DNA of 64,000 bases from Desmodus rotundus. Taxonomy: Eukaryota; Chordata; Mammalia; Chiroptera; Phyllostomidae. Positions 24,739 through 36,474 of the stretch are shown piece by piece (the stretch's first letter is position 1; every line of letters begins with the position of its first letter). The stretch covers positions 50,927,459 to 50,991,458 of the forward strand of contig NC_071392.1 in assembly GCF_022682495.2 (NCBI RefSeq), written 5' to 3'. A program made the translations under genes and the position numbers. The notes beneath the pieces were generated by a model. It saw nothing but the letters and a program-made list of their open reading frames with translations, searched no databases and was not told where the DNA came from.

Positions 24739-25849
24739 CAGGGCTATGAGCCACACTTGTGGTCAATACACCAACTTTGTGGGACTTGCGAGCAATAGCC
24801 CAGGTAAGGGCCGATGACACCGAGTGCCGTAGAGTGTGTTGGATTCAGGGGAAAAGGGGTTTCCTTCCCAGGTCGCCCTCTCTCGCGACTGCTTTGCAAT
24901 TGTACCTTCTTTAGTAAGCAGGAGCCTTGCTCTCTCTCCCAAGCATCTGCCGCAATCTTGCGGGCACAGGTCGAGCAGTTAAAAGCCACAAGGGCGCTCT
25001 CCACTAGAAGACACCCAGGAGAGGATAAGTTATATGTGGACCGGGACAGAACACTAGGTTTCCCTGCCAGCTGCAAGTAAAAGTCCATGCAACGAGAGGC
25101 ACACTGTAAAAACATTCACAAGCCCATCCCCCGTGGCACAGCCCCCCACTAGGTCTAGGCTTGGGAGAAAGAGCAAAGACTTTTTCTTTAATCAGCTTTA
25201 AAAACAGCAACTAGGTACAGGGATATTTTAAAGGCATCTCAGTAAATTCTGTCATTCAATTCGCCTCTTCCGGTCCTTTCGATTTTTGCCTTTTCGCTCC
25301 ATCTGCCTGCATAAGGAAAAGTGGATAGGGAATGAGTGTTTCGGTTTCGACCGGACTCTGAAGATCGCTTTCCAGAAGAATTTAGTGTTAGTCACAGGTT
25401 TTGTAAGAGAGCTTTTGGCATTCGCCAAGCTCAGAAGACAAAATACACTTCCTCCCCTTGGCCTGAGAAATCTTGTGTTCCCATGTGAGTCGGAACCTTG
25501 CAAGGGTGTCTGGGATCAATTCCCGAGATGTGCAGGGGCCTTATAGGGACCTCCAACATCACCTAATCTAACTTCTGGCTCATCGGGGAAGCACGATATA
25601 AAGGCTGGTCACCTAGCGCTTCAAGCCCCATCCTCATGGTTCTAAACGCTTGGGGAGGACCCGAGACCCATAAGCAGGATTGGGGTGCTTGGAAAGTCCG
25701 GTGCTCCTCTCCCTGACGGTCTTTCACCAACAGCACATTTCGACCCACCACACTCTACCCCTTAACAGTTAACTAGTTAGGGTTCAGCATAGGTGGCAGA
25801 ATCTGAAAGGACAACAATCGAGAGTTAAAAGGAGCCCTTTAATAGCAAG

Positions 25850-27360
25850 AATGGCTCTGGTTTATCTAAAGAGCAGGAAGTTTACCTGCGAGTGTTTCAG
25901 CAGCTTCTCTGGGGAGTGGGTTGTAAGGTAAAGGAACAGCATCTCATTCAGCTTTTACGAACTATAAAGGAATATTACCCTGCTTTTCCTGACAAAGGAA
26001 CCTTAGATATCGAGGTTTGGGAAGAAGCAGGTGATAAGTTAAAATCTTTACAGGACAGTGGTGTTTCTATTGGACCCCAAAACTTAATAACTTGAGGGTT
26101 AGTCAAGACTGCTCTCATGCCCATGTGGGCTAAGAAACAGGAGATAGTCACAGAGGAGGATAAGGAGTGTAGTTCAAAGAAGGAAGTCATGTATGATGTA
26201 GTGGAAGAACCAGCTATGAAAGTTCTGCCTACAGCCCCACCGGAGGACCTGCCTCATAGCCGTCGCTCCTTACTTCAACTCTGGGAGTGTTCCTCCTCAC
26301 AGAATGACTCTCCACCAAGAGAGCCAGAAACTGCAGACAGGTATCCTGTTAGGGCATGCGACAGTGCCTTCGGCAGGCAGCGGAGGCTGGTGATTTAGAT
26401 GCCCTTTCAGCCTTCCCCATTATAGTCAAGGGTCACATAAATGCCCATGAGCCCCTTCCTTTTTCCCTGTATAAGGATCTAAACAGGAGCATTAGAGAAA
26501 ATGGGCTTAAGTCTCCTTATACTAACGGGCTATTACAAGCCATCACTGACAGCTATAGGATGGCCTCTTGTGACTGGATTGCTCTGGCCAGGACAGTCTT
26601 AACTCCAGCTCAGGTTACAGTCTGGCATTCAGAGTACTCTGGGTGAGCCACCCACCAAGCAGCAGAAAATGCACAAATGAATAATCCTGTCACCTCTCTA
26701 TGCTGCTTGGTCTGGGGATTTTGCCATGGCCGCGAATCAGGCCAGGCTTGATCCTCATGCTTTTAATCAAAGTGCTCAGATTGCTCTCAGAGCCATGAAG
26801 GCTGTGCCTGATTCTCAGGCCAGGGAAACTTCTTCCTTTACGAATATCCGTCAGGGTGCTGCGGAGGCATATATTGACTTTATTGATCACCTCCAAGAAG
26901 CCACTGAAAGGCAAATAGATAATGACAGCAGCCGAAGCTCTTCTGTGGCAGTTAGCTTATGAGAATGCTAGCAAAGACTGCAGGGCCGTTATAGGGCCCC
27001 TGCAAACTGCCACCAAAGACATCAATGAGTTTATCAAGACTTGCCAAGATATCAGCACAGAGCATTATAAGGCTTCCCTCTTGGCTGCGGCAGTTAAGGG
27101 AGATCCCAGATGTTACAACTGTGGAAAGCCTGGTCACCTGCGTAAGGACTGTTTGTCCACCTTAAAAAGGGGAAAAGGTAATGACAAGCTTCCCCCTGGG
27201 GATTGTCCACTCTGTGGCAAGGGCAGGCATTGGGCAAAGGAATGCCACTCTAAATTCGACAGAAATGGCCAACCCCTTCAGGGAAACTTCCAAGAGAGTG
27301 ATCGCTCCAACTCCCCCAACCCCAATCAGAGCTTTCAGAACAGCAATCAATATTAGGGAA
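25850..27360 (+). pseudogene. ERV gag remnant with two zinc knuckles
   Basis: This is a degraded gag gene spread over several frames: matrix-like text near 25890-26095, capsid-like text 26356-26960, and a nucleocapsid with two CX2CX4HX4C knuckles (Cys to Cys 27111-27152 and 27204-27245). Two knuckles fit the betaretroviral family. Stops and frame changes break it, for example at 26095, 26398 and 26646. It makes no intact product. Confidence 0.8.
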
Positions 27361-28320
27361 TGCAGGGAAATACAGTTTCCAACCTTAGTACAGCCACCAG
27401 TGGAAGCGCAGGGTTGGATTTGGTCACCACCAACGAACTCATCTTAAAGGAACAGGTAGAGTAAAAAGCAAGACTGAAACTGGTTTTATAATCGCCACAT
27501 TTGCACCAGGAGGAATTTCAGAAAAGGTTCTTTTAATTGTTAAGGAATTTCTTTAAATGTTTCTAAAAATCCTCAACCATGGGGAACAGGCTCTCTAAGG
27601 AACAAGAGCAAATGTTTTAAGTTAATTCAGCAGCTTTTTAAGGCTGCTGAATGTCTCCCTAGTAAGGGATCTTTAGACTTAGTTATTTAAGAACAAGTTG
27701 GGCAGAACTTGAAATAACACCAGGTGGTTTGAGATAAGATTCTAAGGCTAGTGTCTCACTCCCTCCTTTAGAGGATTTAATTTGAAAATACTGGTTTCCT
27801 TGAATTTTGTTTTTGGATGGCTCAATCTCAAAATATTTTCCTAAACCTCTGGTAAACAGAATGAGATCTCTAATGTTGTTACATCATAAGGATTCTACTC
27901 AGAAAGAATTTAAATTGTTTTAAATAAATAAATAAGTGTATTTGCCAGTGGAGAAAAAACTGGTTCTGAAGGTTATGAATGTGTTCATCAATTTGTCAAT
28001 CTAAAGCATGTTACAAGTGGAATGGGGGGTATGACGTATTAAAGAAATATTAAGAATCCTCCTTGTTTATGTCGGAGCCATGACCTTTTATTGTAAAAAT
28101 GAAATATAGGAGTGAGGTCTCCTGGGGAGATCTAGCCCTTCTCCGTGGAAGAATACGTACTATTTTTTAACTCAGTACCTGTAAATACTGATCATTTCCT
28201 TAGGGAAGAACTGGCTATTCTCCCAGAGGGAACAATTAGTTAATCAAGTCACAAAAGGCCCTTGGCACATAACCTCTCTTTTCTAGAACATATTTAAGCA
28301 AAGCACCCCCACCCCCATCT
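27361..28320 (+). other. Degraded ERV interior, no frame recognised
   Basis: This lies between the gag remnant and the reverse-transcriptase remnant of the betaretrovirus-like ERV. It should hold the protease and early pol, but no motif or open frame could be supported. Confidence 0.4.
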
Positions 28321-28327
28321 TTCCCAC

Positions 28328-28452
28328 ATGGTCTAGTGGTTAGGATTCCTAGCTTTCATCCTGGTGGCCTGGCTAGCTCAGTCAGTAGAGCATGGGGCCC
28401 TTAACCCCAGGGTTGTGGGTTTAAGCCCCATGTTTTACTCTTTCAAAAAAAA
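28328..28452 (+). pseudogene. tRNA-derived insert: tRNA-Glu-like piece plus tRNA-Lys-like pseudogene, poly-A tailed
   Basis: A tRNA-Glu-like 5' half ('ggtctagtggttaggattc', 28330-28348) is followed by a tRNA-Lys-like body at 28367-28436. That body has a D arm 'tagctcagtcagtagagc', an anticodon arm with stem TGGGG/CCCCA and loop CCCTTAA (anticodon CTT), and a T arm 'gttgtgggtttaagcccca'. The 3' acceptor strand no longer pairs, and a run of about 12 A follows (28446-28457). The tail suggests LINE-mediated retroposition. It is unlikely to be a working tRNA. Confidence 0.7.
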
Positions 28453-28639
28453 AAAAGGGCACTTTTTAAACTGTGGCTATTTTTCAGCCGCCACTTGGAG
28501 CCTCCTTCATACTACTACTCCCTTCCCATTGTGAACCAGGAAGCCAAGGTTTAAGGCCTTAAAGCCAAGAGGAGCCCTCCCAGGAGGGCGAGAATCAGAG
28601 AATCAGGCCCCTGGGACTAAACAGGAAAAGTAATAGGAA

Positions 28640-28975
28640 AAAGTTAAGGGACTGTTTCTTTATCATTCCCCTAGCAGAAAGGGACCGAAAGAGATTTGTC
28701 TTCTCAGTCCCAGGACTTAACAATTGTCAACCATTAGAGAGGTTTCAGTGGAAAGTCCTGCCGCAGGGCATGTTAAATAGCCCTGCCATCTGCCAATATT
28801 TTGTTCATCAGGCTGTTCAGCCAGTACGGACTCAGTTTCCTTAAAGTATAATGGATGACATGCTAATTGCTGCAGCCTCTCAAGAAGAGCTAAAGCCAGT
28901 TTACCTCTGTCTTTGAGGACAGTGTCTCCTCAGCGGGACTAGTCGTAGCCCCAGAAAAGCATTATCAGCCTTGGC
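28640..28975 (+). pseudogene. ERV reverse-transcriptase remnant
   Basis: A short stretch in shifting frames resembles the palm of retroviral reverse transcriptase, including a Leu-Pro-Gln-Gly motif near 28760 and an Asp-Asp-bearing catalytic loop near 28855 after an in-frame stop. It is part of the betaretrovirus-like ERV and is broken. Confidence 0.65.
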
Positions 28976-29513
28976 GCCAACACCTGCACACTCCCAGCGC
29001 TTCGCAGCCAGGTTTTTCTGCCAAGGATGGGTAGGGGTGGAGGAGGCATTGGTCCCCTTAGCCTCCTTTCCCCCACCCCCACCCCGCGCCCAGCGCTGGC
29101 ATGATCGTGACCTGCTGGGGCGCCCTGGGGCTGCGGTTCCGTGCAGCGCCCAGCCTCCGCGGGCGCCTAGCAGCAGACTTAAAACTGGCGCAGATTGCAC
29201 ATCTCCAAGGGGAGGCCCCAGCGTGCTTAATTTTCAAAAAGGGATTTCTATAACGTTTATATTTCCATAGCTAGAATGGGGACACTTCTCAACCCTAGAA
29301 AGGTGTGTAGTTTCTTAATTGTTTTGGTCCAAATGGGCAAGTTGGACGAATTCAGCCTTACTTCCTCCCAGCCCCACTTAATTCCTGGGGCAGGGACCTC
29401 CTCACTCTGGGGATTGTACATCACCCTGTTCTCTGTGCTAACCCTAGAGGTTTGCAACCTCAAATAATTTAGTAAACAGAAGTTATTTACTATCCTCCAG
29501 GATTTTAACCATG
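28976..29513. other. GC-rich segment of unknown origin inside the ERV
   Basis: The reverse-transcriptase-like text ends abruptly. It is followed by about 270 bases of CpG-bearing, GC-rich DNA and then about 240 bases of ordinary composition, up to the second ERV's target site. It resembles neither ERV pol nor L1. No gene product is recognised. Confidence 0.45.
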
Positions 29514-29518
29514 CTGGC

Positions 29519-29807
29519 TGTCAGGATGGGCAGGGATATCTGCCTGGCAACCTGAGCCTGAGGGGAACCACCAATGATGGATTTCCGCTTTGTTGGAGGA
29601 GACCAATCCCTAGCCCCTGAGGGGAGCCAACCAGAATTTGGTGCATAAAACCCCCACCATGTTCCCTGCTTGGGCGCGACTTCCTCAGCCCCTTCTGCGG
29701 ACTGGGGAACCTCGCCCGGGGGGCGCAAACCCCAATAAAGCTCTGTACTGCCTAATTTTGTGGCTGATTGGCATTTATTCCTCTGTGGAGCCTAAGAAAA
29801 GCTTTCA
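29519..29807 (+). repeat. 5' LTR of the tRNA-Phe ERV
   Basis: It shares 'aatgatggat', 'gagaccaatccctagcccc', 'gaatttggtgcataa' and 'ccccaataaagctctgtact' with the split 3' LTR at 32061-32190 and 35026-35182. It contains AATAAA. Confidence 0.88.
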
Positions 29808-29809
29808 TT

Positions 29810-29827
29810 TGGTGCCGAAACCCGGGA
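29810..29827 (+). other. Primer binding site, tRNA-Phe
   Basis: TGGTGCCGAAACCCGGGA lies two bases past the LTR. It is an exact 18-base complement of the 3' end of mammalian tRNA-Phe (from recall of that tRNA). This points to a HERV-F-like gammaretroviral (class I) lineage. Confidence 0.85.
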
Positions 29828-30129
29828 GGAGTTGTTGTCTGCTGAAGACCACTCCTCTCCCCACTCCCCGAGGGAGGCCTTGCGGCCACCTCACCAGTGC
29901 GGACTAAGAACCAGGGTAAGTGCCATTGCCCTTACATTTCTGGTCCCTGAACACCAATTCCGGGCCCCTGCCTGCTGGGAGAGACTGCTCTCCCTCTGCT
30001 GAGGGGCTCTAGGCATCGGAGGAGATGTCCCTGGGCCTAGGTCCCCATTTTTACCAGACCGGATCAGCAACTTGGGTTGAGGGACGCCGATTCCCACTTG
30101 CTAATTCTCGTGGGACCAGGAATGGGGGG

Positions 30130-31800
30130 GCAGGAGTCTAAACCAGACCCTAAGTCACCTCTAGGGTGCCTCCTGAAAAATTTGCCAGCTATTGGTCCTG
30201 GCCTCAAGTGAAAACGGTTGATTTTTCTATCCACTACGGCCTGGCTGTTATATCAGCTCGATAATCGCGAAACCTGGACTCCTGAAGGTACTTTCGATTT
30301 CGTTACCCTTACTGACCTAGATAATTTTTGCAGACGGACTGGCAAATGGTCTGAGGTTCCATACATTCAGGACTTTTGGGCCTTGAGCTCCTACCCTGAT
30401 CTGTGTGCCCAATGCTCCACAGCTCAGGTTCTCTCGTCCCGAGGGAACTCTGACCCATACGGCCTCCTAAGCCAACTGCCCCAGACCCCCTTTCCTCTTT
30501 TTCTGATTCCCCTGATGTTCTTGCTTCTCCTCCTCCTCCTCCTCCTCCTTATCAGCTCCCGCTGACAGGTACTCCAGCCCCGGCCCTCCCCTCTCAGCCA
30601 GATTCTTCCCCTCCCTCCGAAGACCTTTCCTCCCCAGTCAGCTCACACACCCGCTCTCGCCTGAATCTAGAGCCCCTAGACTCCCATATTTGTCCCCTCC
30701 AGGAAGTGGCAGGAGCAGAGGGTGTTGTTCGGGTCCATGTCCCCTTCTCACTAACTGACATCTCTTCAGTTGAGAAACACCTAGGCTCTTTCCACCTCTA
30801 ACAACTGTAATTCCCAAAAGGAGGGCTGTGCCTTCCCCTTGCCCTTCATCTCAGGCAGTCAATTACGATAAACTCAGAGAAGTCACCCAAGGCCCCGGAG
30901 AAAATCCAGCCCTATTTCTCAACAGACTAACCGAGGAAATGGTGCTCCATACCTGCCTTGACCCAGCTTCTAACGCTGGGGCCACTGTCCTAGCTACTGA
31001 CTTTATCTCTCAGTCGGCCCCAGACATTAGAAGAAAATTTTAAAAGGCTGAGGATGGCCCCCAAACCCCCATCTGAGATCTGGTAAATATGGCATTTAAG
31101 GTTTTCAATAATCAGGAAGCAGAGGCTGAGGCTGCCCGCCAGGCATGCCTACAGCAAAAGGTGGCCCTGTAGACCCAAGCCATGCTAGTGGCCCTGCGGC
31201 CATTGGCAAACACCAGCACGGGGGCGAAGCCTAAATCCAGGCCGAAGAACGCCCCACTGGGGGCCTGTTTCAAGTGCTGCAAAGAAGGACACTGGACCCG
31301 CCAGTGTCATCAACCTCAGCCACCAAAGAAGCCCTGCCCCGAGTGCTGACAGCTTGGCCACTGGAGGGATGCCTGTCCCCTTAGAGGCTCGTCCCCCACG
31401 CCTCCACTTGGGGGACCAGCCAATCAAGGTGTGGACTCTTCCCTGGCCATGCCGGAACTTCTCAGACTCCTAGACGACTGAAGCAACCCGGACTTGAAAA
31501 CCCCCTTCACCCTCGCCAAGCTCAGGGTAATGCTGCAGAGAGTGGGTAAGTCCATCTCTTTCCTGGTGGGCACGGGGACTACCTACTCTGTTTCATCATC
31601 TTTTTCAGGACCTCTCAATCCTTCCCAGATCTCGGTCATGGGGGTTGACAGGACCCCATCTCGCCCATGGCAAAACCCTCTGTTTAACTGCAGTCTGGAT
31701 GGCTTTCTCTTTTCCCATCCATTCCTTGTCATACCCTCCTGCCCTATCCCACTTCTAGGAAGGGACTTTCTCCAACTGCTAGGCACCACTCTCCAGGTCA
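30130..31800 (+). pseudogene. gag-pro remnant of the tRNA-Phe ERV
   Basis: Gag-like reading runs from about 30130 with matrix-like text at 30218-30500, a proline-rich stretch that includes a TCC repeat (30526-30550), and capsid-like text at 30828-31040. A CCHC knuckle lies at 31266-31308, and a second knuckle contains an in-frame stop near 31345. Protease-like text follows at 31494-31800, where the catalytic Asp-Thr-Gly appears altered to Gly-Thr-Gly. It has many stops and is non-functional. Confidence 0.7.
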
Positions 31801-32060
31801 CTTGAAACCCTACCCTTTCCACCTCCCTTATCCTCCCACTGTTAGAAAATCCACTCCTCCTCCAGCTCTGCCTATTTCCCCTTCTCTTGTCAACCCACAA
31901 GTATGGGACACTTCTACCCCAACCATAGCTTCCCATCACCTCCCCCAGTCGTCATCCATCTAAAACAGCTGACCTCTAGCCCCTCCCCTCTATGCCCCTC
32001 AGGCAGCCAGAAGCAGCCAGATCAAACATGGCACCTGTTATCCTATCAAAGAGGTCGGAA

Positions 32061-32190
32061 TGTCCTGATGGGTTGGATTATCCCCCCGGCAACCTGAGCC
32101 CGAGGGCAACTACCAATGATGGATTGCCACTTTGTTCAAGGAGACCAATCCCTAGCCCCGAAGGGAGCCAACCAGAATTTGGTGCATAAC
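32061..32190 (+). repeat. 3' LTR of the tRNA-Phe ERV, first part
   Basis: This is homologous to the start of the 5' LTR at 29519. It is interrupted after 'gaatttggtgcataac' by an L1, and the rest continues at 35011/35026-35182. Confidence 0.85.
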
Positions 32191-35010
32191 CAAGAAATTT
32201 GAAAACCGAGGTGAAATGGACACATTCCTAGAAAAATATAATCTTCCAAAACTGAATGAAGAAGAAGCAGAAAACTTAAACAGACCAATAACAGCACACT
32301 AAATTGAAGCAGTCATCAAAAAACTCCCAAACACAAAAGCCCTGGACCAGATGGTTTCACAGGAGAATTCTACAAAGCATTTAAGGAAGAGCTAACCCCT
32401 ATCCTTCACAGACTATTTGAAAGAATCCAAAGTGATGGAAGACTCCCAAACTCTTTTTATGAAGCCAGCATCATCCTAGTCCCTAAACCAGATAAAGACA
32501 CAAGAAAGAAAGGAAACTTCAGGCCAATATCGCCGATGAACATAGACACTAAAATTCTCAACAAAATATTGGCAAACTGCATCCAGCAATACATTAAAAA
32601 GATCATACACCATGACCAAGTGGGATTCATCCCAGGGATGCAAGGATGGTACAATACTCTCAAATCAATAAACATAATACATGACATAAACAACAGCAAA
32701 GACAAAAATCACATGATCATATCAATAGATGTGGAAAAAACATTCAATAAGATACAGCACCCATTTCTGATAAAAACACTCAGCTAAGTGGGAATAGAGG
32801 GAGCATTCCTCAACATCATAAAGGCCATATATGAGAGACCTACAGCCAACATCATACTCAGTGGACAAAAACTTAGAGCTTTCCCACTAAGATCAGGAAC
32901 AAGACAAGGATGCCCTCTCTCACCACTCCTATTCAACATAGTATTGGAAGTCCTAGCCACACCAATCAGACAAGAAAAAAGAAATAAAAGGCATACAAAT
33001 TGGAAAGGAGGAAATGAAACTGTCACTGTTTGCAGAGGACATGATAGTGTACATGGAAAATCCTATAGACTCCACCCAAAAAATACTTGACCTAATAAAT
33101 GAATTTGGCAAAACAGCTAGATACAAAGTCAATACTCAGAAATCAAAGGCATTCCTGTATACCAACAACGAAACTGCAGAAACAGAAATCAGGAAAAAAA
33201 ATCCCATTTGATATAGGATCAAGAAAAATAAAGTACCTAGGAATCAACCTAACCAAGGAGGTAAAAGACCTGTACTCAGAAAACTATACAACATTGAAGA
33301 AAGAAATTAAGGAAGACACAAACAAATGGAAGAATATATCATGCTCATGGATTGGAAGAATTAACATCATCAAAAATGGCCATACTACCCAAAATGATTT
33401 ATAGATTCAATGCAGTCCCTATTAAAGTACCCATGACATATTTCACAGATATAGAAGAAACATTTCAGAAATTCATATGGAACCATAAACGACCCTGAAG
33501 AGCTGTAGCAATTTTGATAAAGAAGAACAAAGTAGGAGGGATCACAATACCTGATATCAAGCTGTATTACAAGGCCACTGTAATCAAAACAGCCTGGGAC
33601 CCACATAAAAACAGGCACATAGACCAATGGAACAGAACAGAGAGCCCAGAAATAAACTCAAGTCTTCACGGTCAATTAATATTTGACAAAGGAGGCAGGA
33701 GCATAAAATGGAGCAAGAACAGCCTCTTCAACAAATGGTGTTGGGAGATCTGGACAGCTATGTGCAAAAAAATGAAACTCGATCAACAACTTATACCATA
33801 CACAAAAATAAACTCAAGATGGCTAAACCACTTAAATATAAGTCGTAACACCATAAAAGTCCTAGAGGAAAACATTGGCAGGAAAATCTCACACATTCCA
33901 CACAGCAACATCCTCACAGACACGTCCCCTAAAGCAAGGGACATAAAGGAAAGAATAAACAAATGGGACCTCATCAAAATAAAAAGCTTCTGCATGGCTA
34001 AAGAAAACAGCATTAAAATACGAAGAGAACCCAGAGTATGGGAGAACATATTTGCCATTGATACCTCAGACAAGGGCCTGATCTCCAAAATATATAAAGA
34101 ACTCACACGACTCCACTCCAGGAAGACAAACAACCCAATTAAAAAATGGGCAAAGGACTTGAACAGACACTTCTCCAAGGAAGACATACAGAGGGCTCAG
34201 AGACATATGAAAAGATGCTCAGCATCACTAGCCATCAGAGAGATGCAAATTAAAACCACAATGAGGTACCATCTCACACCAGTCAGAGTGGCCAACATAA
34301 ACAATCCACAAACAAATGTTGGAGAAGATGCAGAGAAAAGGAAACCCTAGTGCACTGTTGGTGGGAATGCAGACTGGTGAGGCCACTGTGGAAAACAGTA
34401 TGGAATTTCCTCAGAAAACTAAAAATGGAACTGCCCTTTGACCCAGCAATTCCACTGCTGGGATTATACCCTAAGAACCCTGAAACACCAATCCAAAAGA
34501 ACCTGTGTACCCCAATGTTCATAGCAGCACAATTTACAATAGCCAAGTACTGGAAGCAACCTAAGTGCCCATCAGCAAACGAGTGGATCCAAAAACTATG
34601 GTACATTTACACAATGGAATTCTACGCAGCAGAGAGAAAGAAGGAGCTTATACCCTTTGCAACAGCATGGATGAAACTGGAGAGCATTATGTTAAGTGAA
34701 ATAAGCCAGGCGGTGAGGGACAAATACCATATGATCTCACCTTTAACTGGAACATAATCAACAGAAGAAAAACGCAAACAAAATATAACCAGAGGCATTG
34801 AAGTTAAGAACAATCTAACAATAGCCAGGGGGGAGTGGGGAGGGGACAGTGAGGAGAGGGGATTACAGGAACTACTATAAAGGACACATGGACAAAATCA
34901 ATGGGGATGGTGGAGGTGCAGAAGGGAAGGTGGGTTCAGCTGGGGTGGGGTGGAGGGATGGGGAGAAAAGGCATACAACTGTAATTGAATAACAATAAAA
35001 ATTTTTTAAA
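32191..35010 (+). mobile_element. 5'-truncated L1 (fourth, innermost layer)
   Basis: This is a 2.8 kb L1 with the 3' half of ORF2 and the 3' UTR, ending in an A-rich tail after 'tgtaattgaataacaataaa'. A perfect 15-base target duplication, AATTTGGTGCATAAC, flanks it (32176-32190 and 35011-35025). ORF2 remnants include the reverse-transcriptase palm, with Phe-Ala-Glu-Asp near 33026 in place of Phe-Ala-Asp-Asp, and a 278-residue C-terminal open stretch (33514-34350). Frame breaks at about 32785, 33205 and 33480 make it inactive. Confidence 0.92.
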
Positions 35011-35182
35011 AATTTGGTGCATAACACCCTGCCATATTCCGTGTTTGGGGGTAACTTCCCCGGCCCCACTCTGGGGACCAGGGAACCTCACTCGGGTGTA
35101 CAAACCCCAATAAAGCTCTGTACTGCCTAATTTTGTGGCTGATTGGCATTTCTTCCTCAGCGGAGCTTAAGAAAATCTTTCA
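35011..35182 (+). repeat. 3' LTR of the tRNA-Phe ERV, second part
   Basis: This resumes the LTR after the inner L1, starting with the 15-base duplicate (35011-35025). It shares 'ccccaataaagctctgtact' and 'ttttgtggctgattggcatt' with the 5' LTR. Confidence 0.85.
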
Positions 35183-35187
35183 CTGGC

Positions 35188-35879
35188 AATAAATACGTAC
35201 AATTTTTTGAGTTGTGATGATAATTTAAAGTCACCCATAGACAACGCCTTGGGCAAAACAGGCCTGCAGTCCCACACTCCTTGGTCTTATACAGAGACCC
35301 ATTAGGGGAAGGAAAATGGGAAGGCCCCATTGCTCTATTAACTTAGGGAAGAGGGTATGCTTGTTTTTTCTCTCCAGAAGGACCTTTGGAGCTGCATCAA
35401 AGAGGGTGAAGCCATATCAGAAAAGGCTTCCCTGGCAGCGACCCACTTCCACCCCATTGGACTCTTCCGATCCAGGATTCTCCAAGCTGTACATCACACA
35501 CCCTGAAGTGCAATTCCATCCAGTACTCCTGGAGTGATATTCAGCATCACCTAGAGGGACTTTTTCTACCAATTTAAAGGGACGAATTGATAAATTGCAG
35601 CTAGAATAGCATCAGCAGCTGCAGGACATTCAATGCTTGATTAAGCAAGAGTTTTTTCAAACCCTCCATGACAATATCGGCTGGCTAAACCCAAAAAACT
35701 TCTTTGATGAACTTATCCAGAATGTGGGTCTTTGGAACCTCCAATTGCTTACTGATTATAATAATGCTCTGTGTACTTCATTGCATTTGCAAGCTATTTT
35801 CCCAGGGTCATGTGAGAGACCAGCAAGTAGTGAGCTTTGTGGGATCTATAGCAGTCCTAACTAAAAACAAGGGGAGAGA
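35188..35879 (+). pseudogene. ERV env-like remnant and polypurine tract
   Basis: This is the 3' end of the betaretrovirus-like ERV interior. Broken open stretches (35316-35537, 35637-35864) look like surface and transmembrane envelope remnants by position, and a purine-rich tract 'aaaaacaaggggagagat' lies just before the 3' LTR. The assignment is mostly positional. Confidence 0.5.
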
Positions 35880-36468
35880 TGTGGGGAACTGTTCCAAGCG
35901 TGGGAAAATTGGCTTTTCCCCCCACTCGGAAAAGCCAGTGGGGAGCGAGGTTGGCAGGCAGGACCACATCCATGGATAAGTTCTCCAGTGGGAAATCAGG
36001 CCTGCATTGTATCTTTACTGCTATGAGACTTGCTCTTGCTAAAACTCTCTCACCCTGAGGCAAGCAAATGTTTACTGAGTATCTTTATCTTCCCAAAATC
36101 TGGGCTAGACCTTCCAGGTATGGAACCTAGCCATTTCGACCACTTCTCCCTTTACATTGCAAATATCCTCCTTTGATGTATTCAGAGACACCCTCTCCTT
36201 TGTCTGCAAAAGATAACCACCCAAAACAAACCTTTGCATAGTAAAGGAGGACCTTCTTTGATGTAAGGGGCCTAGAAAAACAATAAAAGCCTGTCAAGGC
36301 AAGGGTCAGGGCGCTCTCCTCTTGAGGGAGTGGCGGAGGCACTCAGAGGTGCTCTCCTATTGAGAGAGTGGCTGTGCCATCATCCCTTTTCCTCCACAGG
36401 ATTTCTGTAGTCCGTTTGTATTTGAATACTGCTACCACAATGGATCCTGCAGGCCAGGATCCACGTCA
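35880..36468 (+). repeat. 3' LTR of the betaretrovirus-like ERV
   Basis: It starts TGTGGGGAAC and ends CGTCA, with the same landmarks as the 5' copy at 24136-24715. It is followed by the AACATT target duplicate. Confidence 0.9.
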
Positions 36469-36474
36469 AACATT

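Larger units (their letters stand above)
29519..35182 (+). mobile_element. ERV with tRNA-Phe primer site (third layer), interrupted by an L1
   Basis: This second provirus is inserted in the betaretrovirus-like ERV. Its 5' LTR (29519-29807) starts TGTCAGG and ends TTTCA. The 3' LTR starts at 32061 (TGTCCTGATGGG), is split by an L1, and ends at 35182. A 5-base duplication, CTGGC, flanks it (29514-29518 and 35183-35187). The interior is short (gag, part of protease, little or no pol or env), so it is a deletion derivative. Frames are broken. Confidence 0.88.
24136..36468 (+). mobile_element. Betaretrovirus-like ERV (second layer), itself interrupted
   Basis: This is an LTR-flanked provirus inserted in the host L1. 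Paired LTRs at 24136-24715 and 35880-36468 are clearly homologous over their length. A perfect 6-base target duplication, AACATT, flanks it (24130-24135 and 36469-36474). Inside are a tRNA-Lys-like primer site, a gag remnant with two CCHC knuckles, a piece of reverse transcriptase, an inserted second ERV (29519-35182) and env-like sequence before a purine-rich tract and the 3' LTR. All frames are broken by stops and shifts, so this is a dead copy. Confidence 0.9.

Noticed and set aside
28367..28436. Functional tRNA-Lys gene
   Set aside because: The acceptor stem does not pair and a poly-A run follows, so it is read as a retropseudogene.
28971..29270. Paired 99-codon frames on opposite strands in GC-rich DNA
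   Set aside because: Frames on both strands are expected in GC-rich DNA, and no family is recognised. The segment is reported as an unexplained block, not as a gene.
33514..34350. Longest open frame in the window (278 codons, plus strand)
   Set aside because: It is the C-terminal half of L1 ORF2 inside a 5'-truncated, target-duplication-flanked L1, not a host gene.
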